NCBI RefSeq assembly: GCF_019633745.1
Contig: NZ_CP037968.1
Coordinates: 2,858,789 to 2,922,788, forward strand
Direction of reading: 5' to 3'
From: Methanofollis formosanus
GTDB taxonomy: Archaea > Halobacteriota > Methanomicrobia > Methanomicrobiales > Methanofollaceae
Length of the DNA stretch: 64,000 bases
Shown: piece by piece, positions 42,665-52,143 of the stretch
Layout of the letters: each line of letters starts with the position of its first letter
Numbering within the stretch: the first letter of the stretch is position 1
Notes under the pieces: model-generated
What the model saw: the letters and a program-made list of their open reading frames with translations, nothing else
The model's database searches: none
What the model was told of the DNA's origin: nothing
Position numbers and translations under genes: made by a program

Positions 42665-43451
42665 TTCCCGCCCCTGTGTTTTGTGTGGGCCGATGAACAA
42701 AAGGGATCTCATACGGCCATATTTGGGGTCAGGGCCGCAATAGATCCCTTATTGCCGACGTTATCTACAGAAGGGGATATTTTCAGGTTATTATTGGAAG
42801 AGCTTATAATTTTCCATTAACCATATGATTCGTATTAATATAGTTAACGTATTTATCATGGTCCATTAAGGCCAATATATTGCCTTTTTAGGAGATTTTC
42901 ATGCCAATAATGAGAAACAAATGGATTTTTAGGGACTGCTGGGATGATTTATCCTTTATGAGGTGAAGCCCCTGGCGGAAGCGAGAGAGAAAAGGCGTGG
43001 GATCTTTGCTCAGATGAGAGTTTAGAGGAGGTGATCCGGACAAGAGTGTGAAGGTTTCCCCTGCAGGAGAATGTGGGGGATGATGATCAGGCGTGCCGCC
43101 CCTATTGTAGAATCTTCATCCCCATTTCGCAGTTGGGGGTTGCACCCTCCGGACCCCCACGGACGAAGAAAGCCAGGGGGCGGTATGATGCTCGATTTCT
43201 CTTCGTTCCTCGGTTACAAGGAGAAGGATCAAGGATCGATCTTTCCACACCTCAGAAGACTGCGATATAGATTTTCATCTGGTATGCTTGAGGCGACCTA
43301 TCGCCTCATCCCCGATTCTTCATGGGCCCGATTCTTGAAACCTTTTTTCGATCCATTCGGCAGATCTCCCATGCCCAGAGCCGCACGGGAAGGGTCTGAT
43401 TCATATCCTCAGGGAACAAGGATATCTCTGATTGAAAGGAGCGTGACCTCG
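42665..43451. other. AT-rich divergent region, then a composite repeat
   Basis: From 42700 to 42970 the DNA is AT-rich with several dyads (for example TTAAC near 42818 facing GTTAA near 42844) and two plausible promoters, one for the chemoreceptor on the minus strand. From 43075 to 43335 a mosaic repeat holds the ACCCCCACGGACGAAGAAAG module, AGCATGATG-like and GGATCAAGGATCGATC blocks and the hairpin TGAGGCG/CGCCTCA (43289-43308). The final 100 bases are leader of the UspA gene. Confidence 0.6.
42901..42966 (+). CDS. Possible 21-codon small ORF
   Basis: ATG to TGA encoding MPIMRNKWIFRDCWDDLSFM plus Arg. AGGAG stands six bases before the ATG and a TATA-like CAATATATTG lies 20-30 nt upstream. 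It is rich in W, R and D and has no recognisable relative. It could be a small protein or a chance frame; the ribosome site is its main support. Confidence 0.25.
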   Translation: MPIMRNKWIFRDCWDDLSFMR

Positions 43452-43937
43452 GTGTTCAGAAAAGTGCTGTACCCCACTGATTTTTCGGAATGTTCATACA
43501 AGGCCCTCGACTATATCAAGACTCTTAAGGCCGCCGGCACCGAGGAGGTGGTCGTCGTCCATGTACTGGACGAGCGGGAGATCGACCTCGTCTCGACCGG
43601 GATCGGGTGGCTGGCCGGCGACCGGATGGTCGAGTACGACGCCAAACTCGAAGGTCGGATGCGGGAGAACGCTCAGGAGAAACTGAACGGCATCCTCTCG
43701 GTCATCAAAGGCGCCGGAATGAAGGCGAAGGCCGAGGTGCGCAAGGGCTACCCCTCCGTCGAGGTGCTGGCCACGGCCAAGAGGGAACGGGTCTCCCTGG
43801 TCGTGATGGGCAGCCACGGCAAGAGCAACCTCGCCGGTGCGGTGGTTGGTTCGGTCTCCGAGGAGGTGCTCAGGAAGTCGACGGTGCCGGTCTTGATCGT
43901 GACCAGGGAGACGCAGAACGCCTGCATCGGCCGGTGA
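43452..43937 (+). CDS. Universal stress protein (UspA family)
   Basis: 161-aa single-domain USP. It has the strand 1 motif KVLYPTDFSECSYKALDYI (about 4-22) and the ATP-binding loop GSHGKSNLAGAVVGSVSEEV (about 122-141), the G-x2-G-x9-G-S pattern of nucleotide-binding members. It is thought to bind ATP and act in stress survival, with no defined reaction. GTG at 43452 is chosen since GGAG lies ten bases before it and the family starts at this point; a GTG three codons earlier is close to the site. Single gene. Confidence 0.85.
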   Translation: MFRKVLYPTDFSECSYKALDYIKTLKAAGTEEVVVVHVLDEREIDLVSTGIGWLAGDRMVEYDAKLEGRMRENAQEKLNGILSVIKGAGMKAKAEVRKGYPSVEVLATAKRERVSLVVMGSHGKSNLAGAVVGSVSEEVLRKSTVPVLIVTRETQNACIGR

Positions 43938-44685
43938 AGTTTTTCCGGGCATGAGAACCGATCTCAGGGGCTGCATCTCCTCATGATCTTCACCTCACCT
44001 TCCAGGTCCAATCTTCGGGGTCGCGACGACGAAAAAGGTATGGTGATCAGATCATGCCGTCCCCATTGCAGGATTTTTTTTCTGCGGCTCTGTAGAATCG
44101 GGCATGAACCTTGGGCTCAAGCATACGCGATGAACATTCCTGTTGGTCTCTGATGCGTGGATCCTTGCTCCCCCTTCGGAGCAGGACACCACATAGGGCG
44201 ACCACTTCATTGCCGCCCCCACCTATCTTCGTCGTGGGGGGTCCGGGGGTGAAATCCCCGGTGCGAGATTCCAGGAAAGATTCTACGATGAGGGCGGCAC
44301 ATCTGATCATCACGCCCTCCCAAACATCGGTGCCGGGGGCGCTGCCCCTGGAGTGAGCATGAGGGAAGGCGATGGATGAAGGTCACAGGGGGCTGAGGTG
44401 ATGAAAAGAGGATGTTTTCTACAGGGCCTTTTCTGCCGTTTCGCGGGAGGGAAGGACGGCATCACGTGTGATCCTGTTGAAAAGTGATCGGCTCTCCCCC
44501 CTCCCGATTCCATCTGCAGGGTCACGGGGATGGGAAGGCGTGATGATCAGGCGTACCGTCCAGACTTAGAATCTTCACCACCGTCTCGCGCCGGAGTCCT
44601 CTGTCTTCTCCGGCGATCATATCATCAAGATACATGCTGGTGACGACTCGTTCCTATCGTCGGGGAGATCGTTCCGTCGCCCCTC
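43938..44685. repeat. Composite intergenic repeats
   Basis: Long non-coding mosaic. Modules: ATCTTCGGGGTCGCGACGAC (about 44012), GTAGAATCGGGCATGAACC with the hairpin TGAACC/GGCTCA (44105-44119), the ATCTTCGTCGTGGGGGGTCC dyad (about 44223), CTCCCAAACATCGGTGCCGG (about 44321), GATGAAAAGAGGATGTTTTC ending CTACAGGGCC (about 44400-44430), and pieces of the 136-bp unit (about 44430-44600). No gene. Confidence 0.85.
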
Positions 44686-47424
44686 TCACTCCTCATTCTC
44701 CCCGCACAACTCAGACGGAAGAGGTTCTTCCTCCGCCCGGTGTATCCCCTTCCCGGTCCGGCGCCTGATGAGATATTTGTAGAACTCGTGAGACACGAAG
44801 AGGAGGATCGGGAAGGGTATGAGCAGGAGGAGGTAGGCGGGCGGGACGCTCGCGGTGTTGAAGATCGCCTGCACTGACGGTGCGGTGAGGAGGAGGTAGA
44901 TCCAGATCGCCTCCAGGACCACGGCGACGATGAGCAGTTTGTTGGTGAAGAGGCCGCGTTCGAAGGCCGAGAACTCCCAGGAACGCAGCGTCCAGACATT
45001 GGCGAGTTGACAGGTCACCGCCCCGAGGAGAGTCATGGTCATCGCCTGCCGGTGGAGTTCGGTGCCGGCGATGGAGAGGTCGCCGTACTGCCAGCCCATC
45101 AGGAAGAGGAACCCGAGGAAGGCGGTCATCGCCGCGGTCGCCTCGATGATCCCCAGGAAGAAGTAGCCTCGCTTGAAGACTTCGCGGTCGAGGATCCGCT
45201 CGGTCTTTCCCACCGGCGGGATCTCCATGATATCTTTCTCGTGCCGCTCGGAACCGAGGGCGAGGCCGGGGAGCATGTCTGAGCCGAGGTCGATGGAGAG
45301 GATCTGGATCACGGTGAGCGGGAGCGGGATCCTGAGGAAGAACTGGAGGATGTACGGGACGATCTCGGGGACGTTGGAGGCGAGGATGTAGGTGACGAAC
45401 TTTTTGATGTTGAAGTAGACGGTCCGCCCCTCCTCGACGGCGGCGACGATGGAGCAGAAGTTGTCGTCGATGAGGACCATGTCGGCCGCCTCCTTCGCGA
45501 CCTCGGTCCCCTTCAGGCCCATGGCGATCCCGATGTCGGCCTTCTTGAGGGCCGGGGCGTCGTTCACCCCGTCGCCGGTCATCGCCACCACCTCGCCGTT
45601 CTTCTGGAGGGCGGTGGCGATCTGGAGTTTCTGGTCCGAACGCATCCTGGCAAAGAGGACGTCCTCGTCTTTGAGGATCTCTTCCAGGCGCTCGTCGGAG
45701 ATCCCGGCCAGTTCGTCGCCGGTGATCACCCTATCCACCGAGAGTCCGACCGCCTCCGCCACCGCTCCCGCGGTAATGGGGTTGTCGCCGGTGAGGACCA
45801 TCACCCTGATCCCGGCCCGCCGGCAGGTCGCGACCGCGCCCGGCACTTCGGCCCTGGGCGGGTCCATCAGCCCGATGAGCCCGAGATAGACGAGATCTTC
45901 CTCCTCATCGCCCTCGCCGTACGCAACCGCGAGGAGACGGTAGGCCTGCCTCTCCAGGTCTTCGGCGTGTGCGGCGATCCGCACCCGCTCTTCCTCGTCG
46001 AGAGTGACGGCCGCCCCGGTGCGGTCCCGGAAGGCGCGGCACTTCGGGAGGACCACTTCGGGGGCGCCTTTCGTGAAGATGAGACGGGCACCGTCCTTTG
46101 CATGGACCGTCGACATCATCTTGCGCTCGCTGGTGAAGGGGATCTCGGCCACCTTCTCGTATCCCATAGGCCCCACGCAGGCCTTCCTGGCCGCGGCGAC
46201 GAGGGCGAGTTCGGTGGGGTCGCCATGGAGGTGGTCGCCCTCGATCGCCGCCCGGCAGTTGAGGAGCGCGGCCATGAGGAAAAATTCCAGGCGTTCGTCG
46301 GAGCCCTCGGTCCGCCCCTTGATGACCGCCTCGCCGTCGCCCAGGTAGCCCTCGCCGGTGACCGAGACCTCTTCCCCGCTCGAGAGGACGATCACCCTGG
46401 CCGTCATCTCGTTCCTGGTCAGGGTCCCGGTCTTGTCGGTGCAGATGACCGTGGTGCTCCCGAGTGTCTGGACCGAGTCGAGGTTCTTGATGAGGGCGTT
46501 TCGCCTCGCCATGTGCTGGCTTGCAAGCGAGAGCGAGAGGGTGATGGTCGGGAGCATCCCCTCCGGGACATTGGCGACGATGAGGGAGAGGGCGAAGATC
46601 GCCGCGACGAGCAGCCCGAACCCGGCAAAATAACTGAGGACGAAGAAGACTCCGCCGACCAGGACGGCGGCAAGGGTGAGGATCCGGGTGATCCTCACGA
46701 TCTCTTTCTGCATCGGGGTCTGGCGCTTCTCCACCTCTTTTGCAAGGGTGGCGATCTTCCCGAACTCGGTCTTCCGGCCGGTGGCATAGACCACCGCCGT
46801 CCCGTTCCCGGAGGTGACGGTGGTCCCGGCAAAGACGACGTTCCTGGCCTCAAGGACCGATGCCGCTATAGAGGGCTCTGCGGTCCGGTGGCGCGGCCTC
46901 GACTCTCCGGTGAGCGTGGAGAGATCGACGTACAGCGAGTTCACCCCGGTCAGCACGGCGTCGGCGGCGATCCGGTCGCCCTCTTCGAGGAGAAGGACGT
47001 CGCCGGGCACGACCTCGCGGGCGTCCACCGTCTCGGCGACATCCTCACGCCGCACCGTCACCATCGAGGGCATGAGCCGCAGCAGCGCCTCGACGGTCTG
47101 GTCGGCCTTGTACTCCTGCCAGAAGGCGAAGGTGGCGTTGATGACCACCGCCCCCGCGATCGCATAGCCCAGGATGTCGTAGCCTTCGCCCGGCGCCGAG
47201 GCGTCGGCGATGAGTGAGAGGACGGCGGCGACTTCGAGGAGGACGGCGAAGAACTGGGTATACTGGCGGAGGTATACCCTGAAATAGTTCTTCTTCTCCC
47301 GTTTCTGGATGACGTTTGGCCCGTGGACGCCGAGACGTTCGGCGGCCTCCGCTCCGGTCAGCCCCTCCTCCCGTGACTCGGTCCGGGCATAGAGTTCCTC
47401 GCGGTCCCCGGCATAGATCGCCAT
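44686..47424 (-). CDS. P2-type cation-transporting ATPase
   Basis: 912-aa P-type ATPase with the full set of domains. Seen are the phosphatase TGES, the fourth-helix VPEGM, the phosphorylation site CTDKTGTLTRNEM with Asp near 330, the hinge MTGDGVNDAPALKKADIG and a six-helix C-terminal part. The fourth-helix sequence VPEGMLPTITLSLSLASQHM and the sixth-helix DLGSDMLPGLALGSE resemble the Na+/K+ and H+/K+ ATPase side of the P2 group more than calcium pumps. It likely exports Na+ or H+, or moves K+; which one is not decided. A class II aminotransferase gene is upstream on the same strand, 59 bases away. Confidence 0.85.
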   Translation of the reverse strand: MAIYAGDREELYARTESREEGLTGAEAAERLGVHGPNVIQKREKKNYFRVYLRQYTQFFAVLLEVAAVLSLIADASAPGEGYDILGYAIAGAVVINATFAFWQEYKADQTVEALLRLMPSMVTVRREDVAETVDAREVVPGDVLLLEEGDRIAADAVLTGVNSLYVDLSTLTGESRPRHRTAEPSIAASVLEARNVVFAGTTVTSGNGTAVVYATGRKTEFGKIATLAKEVEKRQTPMQKEIVRITRILTLAAVLVGGVFFVLSYFAGFGLLVAAIFALSLIVANVPEGMLPTITLSLSLASQHMARRNALIKNLDSVQTLGSTTVICTDKTGTLTRNEMTARVIVLSSGEEVSVTGEGYLGDGEAVIKGRTEGSDERLEFFLMAALLNCRAAIEGDHLHGDPTELALVAAARKACVGPMGYEKVAEIPFTSERKMMSTVHAKDGARLIFTKGAPEVVLPKCRAFRDRTGAAVTLDEEERVRIAAHAEDLERQAYRLLAVAYGEGDEEEDLVYLGLIGLMDPPRAEVPGAVATCRRAGIRVMVLTGDNPITAGAVAEAVGLSVDRVITGDELAGISDERLEEILKDEDVLFARMRSDQKLQIATALQKNGEVVAMTGDGVNDAPALKKADIGIAMGLKGTEVAKEAADMVLIDDNFCSIVAAVEEGRTVYFNIKKFVTYILASNVPEIVPYILQFFLRIPLPLTVIQILSIDLGSDMLPGLALGSERHEKDIMEIPPVGKTERILDREVFKRGYFFLGIIEATAAMTAFLGFLFLMGWQYGDLSIAGTELHRQAMTMTLLGAVTCQLANVWTLRSWEFSAFERGLFTNKLLIVAVVLEAIWIYLLLTAPSVQAIFNTASVPPAYLLLLIPFPILLFVSHEFYKYLIRRRTGKGIHRAEEEPLPSELCGENEE

Positions 47425-47483
47425 CGGCCTTCACCGGCAGGGCATCTGCCCGGGGTCTCTCCGCGTCTCTGCTATATATGTGA

Positions 47484-48614
47484 TCAGGCAGTTCTGCCGT
47501 CGAGATAGTCCTCAAAGGCCCGGAGGGCCGCGGGCAGATCGGTCCGTGCGAACCCGACCCTGAAGTGGCTGTCTCCGTACTCGTAGGCCGTCGAGGGGAG
47601 GAGGAGCACCCCGCTCTCCTGCACGGTCCTGATGGCGAAGGCCTCCGCGCTCTCATCGGTGAGCAGGCGCGGGAAGCCGATGGCACCGGCCGTGGGGCGG
47701 ACCCAGGCGAAGCGGTCGGCGTGACGTGCGAAGAAGGCGTCCAGGAGGGCGAGGTTGGACCTGATGATCCCGAGGTTGCGGCCGACGATCTCCTCGGTGT
47801 GCCTGAGGGCGAGGGCGGTCAGGAACTCGGAGGGGGCGCTGCAGCAGATGGTGGTGTAGTCCTTGAGGGCGGCGACCCGCCGGCGCAGTTCGGCGTCCCG
47901 TGTTGCCGTCCACCCGATCCGCAGGCCCGCAAGCCCGAAGGCCTTGGACATCACGCCGACCGAGACTCCTTTCTCGTAGATATCGGCCATCGGTGGGAGG
48001 CGGTCGGCGGGGTCGTACTCGAGGAAACGGTAGACCTCGTCTGAGAAGACCCAGGCCCCGGCGTCCTCGGCGATGTCCCTCACCGCCCGAAACTCCTCAT
48101 GGGTCATGTGGCACCCGGTCGGGTTGTGCGGGGTGTTGATGACCACGGCCTCAGTCTCCCTGGTGACCAGGTCCTTGAGGGCCTCGATGTCGGGCCGCCA
48201 CCCGTCCTCGTCGCGGAGCGTCCAGTGCGAGACCCGGCACCCGATGGACCGTGCCACCTCGTGGAGGGACTGGTAGGCCGGGGACTGGACGACGACGTGG
48301 TCGCCGGGGCCGAGCATGGCGTGCATGCAGAGAAAGATCGACTCCTCCGCCCCGGCGGTGACAAGGACATCGTCGGGAGCGATTGCGGAGTATATCCCGG
48401 CGACCTCCCGGCGCACCTCAGGGCCGCCGGCCGACTCGGTGTACCCGAGCCAGAGATCTTTGAACCGTTCTTCGGCCCCGTCCTCCATCAAAAGCAGGTC
48501 GGCGAGGTGCACCGACTCGCAGTCTGAGGTGCAGAGGAGGTGGGGGGCCGAGAACTCGTACTGTGCAAGAAAACGTTCGAGTCTGAAGTCCTGAAGATGC
48601 ATAAGAGATGACAT
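47484..48614 (-). CDS. PLP-dependent aminotransferase, class I/II
   Basis: 376-aa aminotransferase of fold type I. The cofactor lysine is in GVMSKAFGLAGLRIGWTAT (about 217-235), and NTPHNPTGCHMTHEEF and the FSDEVYRFLEYDP block are canonical. The conserved Arg that binds the substrate carboxylate is in HFRVGFAR near the end. The family covers aspartate-, aromatic- and histidinol-phosphate-type enzymes, and the substrate cannot be fixed by eye. ATG at 48614 is used; an ATG four codons later (48602) is equally possible. Its gene and the P-type ATPase are 59 bases apart on one strand. Confidence 0.8.
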   Translation of the reverse strand: MSSLMHLQDFRLERFLAQYEFSAPHLLCTSDCESVHLADLLLMEDGAEERFKDLWLGYTESAGGPEVRREVAGIYSAIAPDDVLVTAGAEESIFLCMHAMLGPGDHVVVQSPAYQSLHEVARSIGCRVSHWTLRDEDGWRPDIEALKDLVTRETEAVVINTPHNPTGCHMTHEEFRAVRDIAEDAGAWVFSDEVYRFLEYDPADRLPPMADIYEKGVSVGVMSKAFGLAGLRIGWTATRDAELRRRVAALKDYTTICCSAPSEFLTALALRHTEEIVGRNLGIIRSNLALLDAFFARHADRFAWVRPTAGAIGFPRLLTDESAEAFAIRTVQESGVLLLPSTAYEYGDSHFRVGFARTDLPAALRAFEDYLDGRTA

Positions 48615-48639
48615 TGGTTTTTCTGGCGGATAAAGGATG

Positions 48640-49060
48640 TCGGCGAGGGAGAGCGTTCTCTTCTGAATGATTGGCCCTCTGCCTTTCCTGCCCGATCTGT
48701 GTTCCGGGGGTCTCGGGTGGTGACCGCCCCCCGGCGTGAAGATGGGAAAGGCGTGATGATCAGGCGTGCCCCCCCCTGAAGAATTTTCGGCTTTGTAGAA
48801 TTGGGCATGAGGCGAGATCACGCCTCAAGCATAGGGGATGAAAATATCATCTCAGAATTGGATCGATTCTTGATCCTCATCCTTGGGTTCGAGGAGTGAA
48901 TCGAAGTCGAGCATCATGCCGCCCCTCGGCTATCTTCGTCGTGGGGGGTCCGGGGGGTTTCCCCCCGGCGCGAGACAATGGTGAAGATTCGACGATCTGG
49001 GGCGGCCGTTCTGATCGACGTGCCTTCCCAAACATCGGTGCCGGGGGCAGCGGGCCGTGG
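48640..49060. repeat. Composite intergenic repeats
   Basis: Non-coding from the aminotransferase start to about 49060. Modules: GTAGAATTGGGCATGAGG with the hairpin TGAGGCG/CGCCTCA (48808-48827), CAGAATTGGATCGATTCTTG, GAATCGAAGTCGAGCATCAT, the CTATCTTCGTCGTGGGGGGT dyad (about 48930) and CTTCCCAAACATCGGTGCCG (about 49024). The block 48838-48920 is nearly the same as 57478-57560. The remainder to 49213 is leader of the aminotransferase operon. Confidence 0.85.
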
Positions 49061-49213
49061 TGTTCCCAACCGCCTCCCGGTCGTGAGGAGCGTGATCAGG
49101 TTTTTCTCCCCCGCACAATTCCGGAACCAACCCCGTTGATCCGCGTGGCGGTTCAGCCTTCTGATCGATTTCGGCATGTGCTCATTATTATATACCCACG
49201 CGATATCTCCACC

Positions 49214-50524
49214 ATGGAACCGCTCATCACGACCATACCCCCGGGACCGCGTGCCCGGGCCGTTCTGGAACGGGACCGGCGGGTCGTCTCCCAGTCGATG
49301 GCCAGGGAGTATCCGCTGGTCATCGAACGGGCCGCGGGCACCAACCTCTGGGACGTGGACGGGAACCGGTACCTCGACTTCACGGCCGGGATCTCGGTGA
49401 TGAACGTGGGGTGGAACCACCCGGCGGTCGTCGAGGCGGTGCGGGAACAGGCGGGGCTTCTGTCGCACGGGGCGTTCCTCGACTTCTGCTCCGAGGTGCC
49501 GGTTCGGTTTGCCGAGGAGTTGGTGAAGATGCTCCCCAACGGACTCGATCAGGTCTATTATTCCAACTCGGGCGCGGAGAGCGTGGAGGCCGCTCTCAAA
49601 CTTGCCCGCCGGCACACGAAGCGGAAGTACTTCATCTCCTTCTACGGCGGTTTCCATGGCAGGACCTATGGGGCGCTCAGCCTCACGGCGACGAAGGTGA
49701 TCCAGCGGAAGCACTTCGGCCCCTTCCTGCCGGTGATCCATGCCCCGTACCCCGACCCGTACCGTCCCTTCGGCCTCGAATCGGTGAGTTGCGCCGTCGA
49801 CGTGGTCAGGTACCTCAGGGAGGAAGTCTTCAGAACCGAGGTCTCGCCTGAGGAGGTGGCGGCCATCGTTGTCGAACCCATCCAGGGCGAGGGAGGGTAT
49901 GTCGTCCCGCCGCCCGGGTTCCTGCGGGGCCTGCGGGAACTCTGCGACGAGTACGGGATCCTCCTGGTCGCCGACGAAGTGCAGGCCGGGTGCTACCGGA
50001 CCGGGCGGTTCCTTGCCTCCGAGCACGGGGGCGTCGTCCCCGACATCGTCTGTCTGGCCAAGGCCCTCGGTGGCGGGATGCCGCTTGGCGCCACCGTCGC
50101 GTCAGAGGAGGTGATGAACTGGCCGCCGGGATCGCATGCCAGCACCTTCGGCGGAAACAATGTGGCCTGCGCCGCGGGACTGGCGGTGCTCGAGATCATG
50201 CAGGCGCCAGGGTTCGGGGAGCACGTGAGGGAGGCCGGGGCCGTGCTCCTCGACGGGCTCCGCCGGCTCCAGGAACGCCACGAGGTCGTCGGGGACGTAC
50301 GCGGGGTCGGGATGATGGCCGGGATCGAACTGGTCGAGGACCGGGTGAGCAGGGTGCCGGCGCGGGAGACCAGGAACCGCGCCCTGGTGCGAGCGTTCGA
50401 GCGGGGACTCACCCTCCTCCCCGCGGGCGAGTCGGTGATCCGTTTCTCCCCGCCGCTCGTCATGGACGAAGCGGAGATCAGGACCGGGCTTGCGGTTCTG
50501 GACGAGGCGATGGAAGGCCTCTGA
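49214..50524 (+). CDS. Class III aminotransferase (ornithine/acetylornithine/GABA type)
   Basis: 436-aa PLP enzyme of fold type I, subgroup III. Opening is at MEPLITTIPPGPRARAVLER; the VYYSNSGAESVEAALKLAR block (about 115-133) and DEVQAGCYRTGRFLASEHGG (about 254-273) are typical, and the PLP lysine is in CLAKALGGGMPLGATVA near 282. The sequence is closest in style to archaeal omega-aminotransferases such as the ornithine type, but N-acetylornithine and GABA enzymes are not excluded. The start of the aldehyde dehydrogenase lies 13 bases after the stop, and proline dehydrogenase follows, so ornithine is the favoured substrate. ATG at 49214 has no strong ribosome site. Confidence 0.75.
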   Translation: MEPLITTIPPGPRARAVLERDRRVVSQSMAREYPLVIERAAGTNLWDVDGNRYLDFTAGISVMNVGWNHPAVVEAVREQAGLLSHGAFLDFCSEVPVRFAEELVKMLPNGLDQVYYSNSGAESVEAALKLARRHTKRKYFISFYGGFHGRTYGALSLTATKVIQRKHFGPFLPVIHAPYPDPYRPFGLESVSCAVDVVRYLREEVFRTEVSPEEVAAIVVEPIQGEGGYVVPPPGFLRGLRELCDEYGILLVADEVQAGCYRTGRFLASEHGGVVPDIVCLAKALGGGMPLGATVASEEVMNWPPGSHASTFGGNNVACAAGLAVLEIMQAPGFGEHVREAGAVLLDGLRRLQERHEVVGDVRGVGMMAGIELVEDRVSRVPARETRNRALVRAFERGLTLLPAGESVIRFSPPLVMDEAEIRTGLAVLDEAMEGL

Positions 50525-50537
50525 GGAGTTGATGAAG

Positions 50538-52106
50538 ATGAGAAAAGTTACCTATGTCAGCCTGGAATCGGACGAGGGGATGCATGCCTCCTATGAGGCG
50601 GCCCTCTCCGACCTGGAGAGCCGGCTTGGCCACCGCCACCCGCTCTTCATCGGCGGGAAACAGTTTACGACGACACGGGAGTTTGCAGTCAGGTCGCCGG
50701 TCGACCAGGAGGTGATCACCGGCCACTTCCAGCAGGCCGGCGAGGAGGAAGCGAAGGCGGCGGTCGAGGTGGCGAGGGACGCATACCCGGCATGGAGCAG
50801 GACCGACCCGGCCGAGCGGGTGGCGGCGATGCGGGCGACGGCGACGGCCCTCGAACGCGAGGTCTACCACCTCGCCGCCCTCATCACGATGGAGGCCGGG
50901 AAGACCAGGGCCGAGGCCGTCGCCGAGGTCGGGGAGGCCGTCGACATGATACGGTACCACTGCGACCTCTATGAGCGGGCGGACGGGTTCGTCGTCCCGA
51001 TGCGGCCAGAGGTGCCGGGGGCGACGAACCGGAGCGTGATGCGCCCGCACGGGGTCTGGGCGGTCATATCGCCCTTCAACTTCCCGCTCGTCCTCGCGGC
51101 CGGGGCGGCTGGGGCGGCCCTCCTCACCGGCAACACGGTCGTGCTCAAACCCGCGAGCAAGACCCCGCTCTCAGGCATCCGTCTGTATGAGGCCTTTGTC
51201 GAAGGGGGGGTGCCGGACGGCGCCGTCAACCTGGTCACCGGCCCCGGCCACCCCTTCGGCGAGGTGGTCACCGCCCACCCGGCGGTCGACGGGATCGCCT
51301 TCACGGGGTCACGTGAGGTGGGAATGTGGCTGATGCGTACCTTCCTGGCACGGCAGGCGTACCCGAAACCGGTGGTGGCCGAGATGGGGAGCAAGAACCC
51401 CTGCATCGTCACCGGCACGGCCGACCTGGAGAAGGCGGTCGAAGGGGTGGCCCGCGCCGCATTCGGGTACGGCGGGCAGAAGTGCAGCGCCACCTCGCGG
51501 GTCTATGTCCAGCACGAGGTCGCCGAAGAGTTTGCCAGGATGCTTATCAGGCGGGCCGGGGAGATCGTCGTCGGCGACCCGCGGGAGCGGGAAGTCTTCA
51601 TGGGGCCACTCATCTCGGCGCAGGCAAAACAGACCTTCGAGGCGGCGGTCGCCAGATGCCGGCAGGACGGCGGGCGGGTGCTGGCCGGCGGGCAGGTGCT
51701 GGAGAAGGGTGCCCTGGCCCGCGGATTCTATGTGCAGCCCACGGTCGTCGCCGGCCTCCCCGAGAGCCACCCCCTGATGAAGCACGAACTCTTCGTCCCC
51801 TTCCTCTGTGTGCAACCGGTCGCATCTCTGGATGAGGCGGTTCGACTTTCCAATGATACCGGGTACGGTCTGATCGCCGGGATCTTTGCTGAAGACCCGG
51901 AGGAGGTGCGTTCCTTCTTTGATGGGATCAGGTCAGGGGTCTGTTATGCCAACCGGCAGGGCGGGGCGACGACCGGGGCGTGGCCGGGCGTGCAACCCTT
52001 CGGCGGGTGGAAGGCGAGCGGGTCGGCGGGGAAGGGCGTCGGCGGGCCGTATTATCTCCTCTCGTACCTCCGCGAGCAGGCGCAGAGCAGCCAGAACGGC
52101 CTCTGA
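50538..52106 (+). CDS. Pyrroline-5-carboxylate dehydrogenase-type aldehyde dehydrogenase
   Basis: 522-aa NAD(P)-dependent aldehyde dehydrogenase resembling the RocA group, which oxidises glutamate-5-semialdehyde (from pyrroline-5-carboxylate) to glutamate. The catalytic cysteine is in YGGQKCSATSRVYVQ near 316, the general-base glutamate in VVAEMGSKNPCIV near 283, and the start LFIGGKQFTTTREF and VISPFNFPLVLAAGAAGAAL are canonical. Longer N-terminus (about 50 residues) agrees with RocA rather than short-chain types. ATG at 50538 has AGGAG nine bases upstream and is preferred to 50532. It sits between an aminotransferase and a proline dehydrogenase. Confidence 0.8.
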   Translation: MRKVTYVSLESDEGMHASYEAALSDLESRLGHRHPLFIGGKQFTTTREFAVRSPVDQEVITGHFQQAGEEEAKAAVEVARDAYPAWSRTDPAERVAAMRATATALEREVYHLAALITMEAGKTRAEAVAEVGEAVDMIRYHCDLYERADGFVVPMRPEVPGATNRSVMRPHGVWAVISPFNFPLVLAAGAAGAALLTGNTVVLKPASKTPLSGIRLYEAFVEGGVPDGAVNLVTGPGHPFGEVVTAHPAVDGIAFTGSREVGMWLMRTFLARQAYPKPVVAEMGSKNPCIVTGTADLEKAVEGVARAAFGYGGQKCSATSRVYVQHEVAEEFARMLIRRAGEIVVGDPREREVFMGPLISAQAKQTFEAAVARCRQDGGRVLAGGQVLEKGALARGFYVQPTVVAGLPESHPLMKHELFVPFLCVQPVASLDEAVRLSNDTGYGLIAGIFAEDPEEVRSFFDGIRSGVCYANRQGGATTGAWPGVQPFGGWKASGSAGKGVGGPYYLLSYLREQAQSSQNGL

Positions 52107-52143
52107 CCACCACCTTTTTCTGGCCCCCCTGCTATTCACCGGC

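Noticed and set aside
45967-47217. 416-codon frame opposite the P-type ATPase
   Set aside because: Composition is Arg/Gly/Asp-rich and repetitive as expected of antisense of a GC-rich gene; the ATPase is unambiguous on the other strand.
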